DNA from: Clostridia bacterium
Lineage (GTDB): Bacteria; Bacillota; Clostridia; Oscillospirales; Acutalibacteraceae
Direction: 5' to 3'
DNA: 57,624 nucleotides
Assembly (NCBI GenBank): GCA_017433225.1
Contig: JAFRHS010000036.1
Span: 1-57,624, forward strand
Positions 56,221-57,624 of this stretch are shown one piece after another (positions within the stretch are counted from its first letter, which is position 1; each line of letters starts with the position of its first letter). A program made the translations under genes and the position numbers. Under the pieces are notes generated by a model. The model ran no database searches. It had not been told where the DNA came from and saw nothing but the letters and a program-made list of their open reading frames with translations.

Positions 56221-56775
56221 ATGGATGAGACCTCTCCGGCAACGGAAGTTGTTCAGGACCAGGCAGAGCAGCCCGCAAAGAAACCACCAGGGGTGCTCAA
56301 TGACATTCTCAAACTAGTCCTGAAGATCCTGGTCATTGTACTGGTGTTCATGCTCATGTTCACGTTCCTGTTCGGGACCGCGAAGATCACATCGAATTCG
56401 ATGGACCCGAACCTCAAGGAAGGCGACCGAATCATCTACTATCGGTTGGACAAGAACTATGTAGCAACGAACTGTGTGGCATTCCGGTACAACGACCAAA
56501 CTCAGGTCATGCGTGTCGTAGCGGTTGCCGGCGACACAGTAGACATGACTGAGGACGGATTGGTCATCAACGGAGCGCTGCAGAGTGAACCGGACCCGTC
56601 AAAAGACACCTTGCCTTTTAAGGAAGGTACCAGCTTCCCCGTGAAGCTGAAAAAAGGAGAGGTCTTCCTGATGGGTGACAACCGGCCCGACTCAGTGGAC
56701 TCCAGACAGTTCGGACCCGTCAATGCGAAAGAGACGCTGGGCGAACTCATGACCGTCATCCGGAGCGAAAAGTAA
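56221..56775 (+). CDS. Signal peptidase I-like (S26) protein with the catalytic lysine replaced
   Basis: A 184-residue protein with one membrane segment at about residues 28-52 and the S26 fold outside. The nucleophile is kept: S60 in SNSMDPNL. Box D reads QVMRVVAVAGD, where the general-base lysine of KRxxGxPGD-type motifs is M97. The later box GDNRPDSVDSRQFG (152-165) is intact. It may therefore be inactive or use another base. A second copy follows 163 bp later. Signal-peptidase-like proteins without catalytic residues (SipA of streptococcal pilus loci) act in pilus assembly; a similar role is inference. Confidence 0.8.
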   Translation: MDETSPATEVVQDQAEQPAKKPPGVLNDILKLVLKILVIVLVFMLMFTFLFGTAKITSNSMDPNLKEGDRIIYYRLDKNYVATNCVAFRYNDQTQVMRVVAVAGDTVDMTEDGLVINGALQSEPDPSKDTLPFKEGTSFPVKLKKGEVFLMGDNRPDSVDSRQFGPVNAKETLGELMTVIRSEK

Positions 56776-56858
56776 ACTCCGCTCGTACAACTGAAGCCAC
56801 ACCTTGCCTGGCCTTTGAAGACCCCTATCTGAAGAGGTACGCAAGTAAAACGAAGAGC

Positions 56859-56891
56859 GGATCGCCCATTATATAAATGTATGGGCGATCC
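56859..56891 (+). terminator. Hairpin between the two signal-peptidase-like genes
   Basis: Eleven-bp stem GGATCGCCCAT / ATGGGCGATCC. Its loop contains TATATAAATG, a possible -10 for the second gene, and ATCCTTCATTTTTC follows. It may be a partial terminator or a control element. Confidence 0.5.
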
Positions 56892-56938
56892 ATCCTTCAT
56901 TTTTCTGACATGACCCCGCAGAGAGAAGAGGCGATGAA

Positions 56939-57457
56939 ATGGCGAAAGAAAAAGTGAAAGCACCGACTTCGGTGCTCTCCGACATCCTTCTCCTTCTTTT
57001 GAAGATCCTCATCGTCATTCTTCTGTTCGTCTTACTGTTCACGTTTCTGTTTGGCGCCACCCGTTACAACGATGTGGCCATGGAACCGAACATCAAGTCC
57101 GGAGACCTGGTCATCTACTCCAGAATCGACAAGGACTTCGATGTAGGACAGGAGGCCGCCCTTAAATATCAGGGCAAGACACAGGTTATGCGAGTAGTGG
57201 CTACCGCGGGTGACACCGTGGACATGACGCCGGATGGCTTCACCGTCAACGGCGCGCTCCAGGAAGAACCCAACCCCCAGAAAGAGACGCTTCCCTACAC
57301 TGAGGGTGTCACGTTTCCCATCACCCTCAAAAAGGGCGAGATCTTCTTACTGGGCGATGACCGCGAAAACTCCGCCGACTCCCGAGTCTACGGCGCGGTC
57401 CAGCAGGAGGACACGTTAGGCAAAGTCCTGAACATTGTTCGCAGAAGGAACTTCTAA
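56939..57457 (+). CDS. Signal peptidase I-like (S26) protein lacking both catalytic residues
   Basis: A 172-residue paralogue of the preceding protein, with a membrane segment at about residues 16-38. The serine position is alanine: DVAMEPN (A47). The lysine position is methionine: QVMRVVATAGD (M84). The structural box GDDRENSADSRVYG is kept. Loss of both residues of the dyad with preservation of the fold points to a non-enzymatic role. AGAGAAGAGGCG precedes the ATG. Its downstream neighbour is outside the window; the last 167 bp show no gene. Confidence 0.8.
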   Translation: MAKEKVKAPTSVLSDILLLLLKILIVILLFVLLFTFLFGATRYNDVAMEPNIKSGDLVIYSRIDKDFDVGQEAALKYQGKTQVMRVVATAGDTVDMTPDGFTVNGALQEEPNPQKETLPYTEGVTFPITLKKGEIFLLGDDRENSADSRVYGAVQQEDTLGKVLNIVRRRNF

Positions 57458-57624
57458 CGGTCCAAAACCCCTTTTATAAAACATTTACATATAGTCCGAA
57501 CATGAACCGGAGCGCAAACCCCCTTGCTCCCGAGCTGCGGCAGCCGCCGCACCCCAACCGCGGAAATGACCGTCTGCTTTGAATGAACCTGCATGACGGA
57601 CAATTTCATAAACCTATTTCTTCA

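Noticed and set aside
55880-56287. Minus-strand open frame of 135 codons before the signal-peptidase-like gene
   Set aside because: Overlaps the start of a well-supported gene, has no ribosome binding site near a start codon and no recognisable domain; the region looks like noncoding AT-rich sequence.

Overview
The window reads as a chromosomal segment of an anaerobic, fairly GC-rich Bacillota (Clostridia-like) genome. Reasons: strong AGGAGG-type ribosome binding sites, a DnaD plus DnaC/DnaI-type helicase loader pair, a terminator-type TPP riboswitch, a single-chain pyruvate:ferredoxin oxidoreductase with a flavodoxin, and a lactate permease. I do not name a species. No rRNA, tRNA, insertion sequence or CRISPR array was recognised.

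Layout. 0.1-4.4 kb: a CmpB-family membrane protein, an SPFH/band-7 protein with a small ribbon-helix-helix protein behind an unusually clear promoter and palindrome, a ZIP metal transporter, a DUF4180 protein and a NUDIX hydrolase. 4.4-8.9 kb: a 946-residue multi-cluster FAD oxidoreductase divergent from a purine permease. 9-17.9 kb: an operon of unknown pathway: a LeuA-like protein without its metal-binding histidines, a fusion of a sugar-isomerase-type barrel with an acyl-CoA synthetase, an amidohydrolase, PFOR and an acetyltransferase. 18-23 kb: FMN-binding proteins, a LUD-domain protein, a hydrolase, a lipoprotein and RlmD. 23.2-30.2 kb: dnaD-dnaC-tex-asnS-acyltransferase. 30.2-34.3 kb: a TetR regulator, a membrane protein resembling Pyr4/PaxB terpene cyclases, and an AT-richer patch with a PD-(D/E)XK-like protein and repeats. 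34.3-41.2 kb: mnmA, larE, an HD protein, then a TPP-riboswitch-controlled thiamine salvage operon (thiM, thiE, HAD phosphatase, thiD-tenA fusion). 41.5-47.3 kb: lactate permease, a candidate small RNA, flavodoxin, PrsW, a DMT transporter, a Cof-type phosphatase and a cobalamin adenosyltransferase. 48-55.5 kb: a seven-gene minus-strand operon for a surface glycan or glycolipid. 56.2-57.5 kb: two signal-peptidase-like proteins lacking catalytic residues.

Central metabolism fits together loosely: lactate import (LctP), LarE for lactate racemase maturation, a LUD protein, PFOR with its TPP cofactor supplied by the thiamine operon, and flavodoxin as possible electron acceptor.

The observations that standard annotation would miss are: a self-contained RNA of about 170 nt whose three hairpins each show a CUCCCA loop; an 11-bp word, GGCGATGTACC, present ten times; three intergenic arrays of hairpins with exact periods of 83, 83 and 74 bp; a Pyr4/PaxB-like protein in a bacterium; and the tandem inactive-looking signal peptidases.
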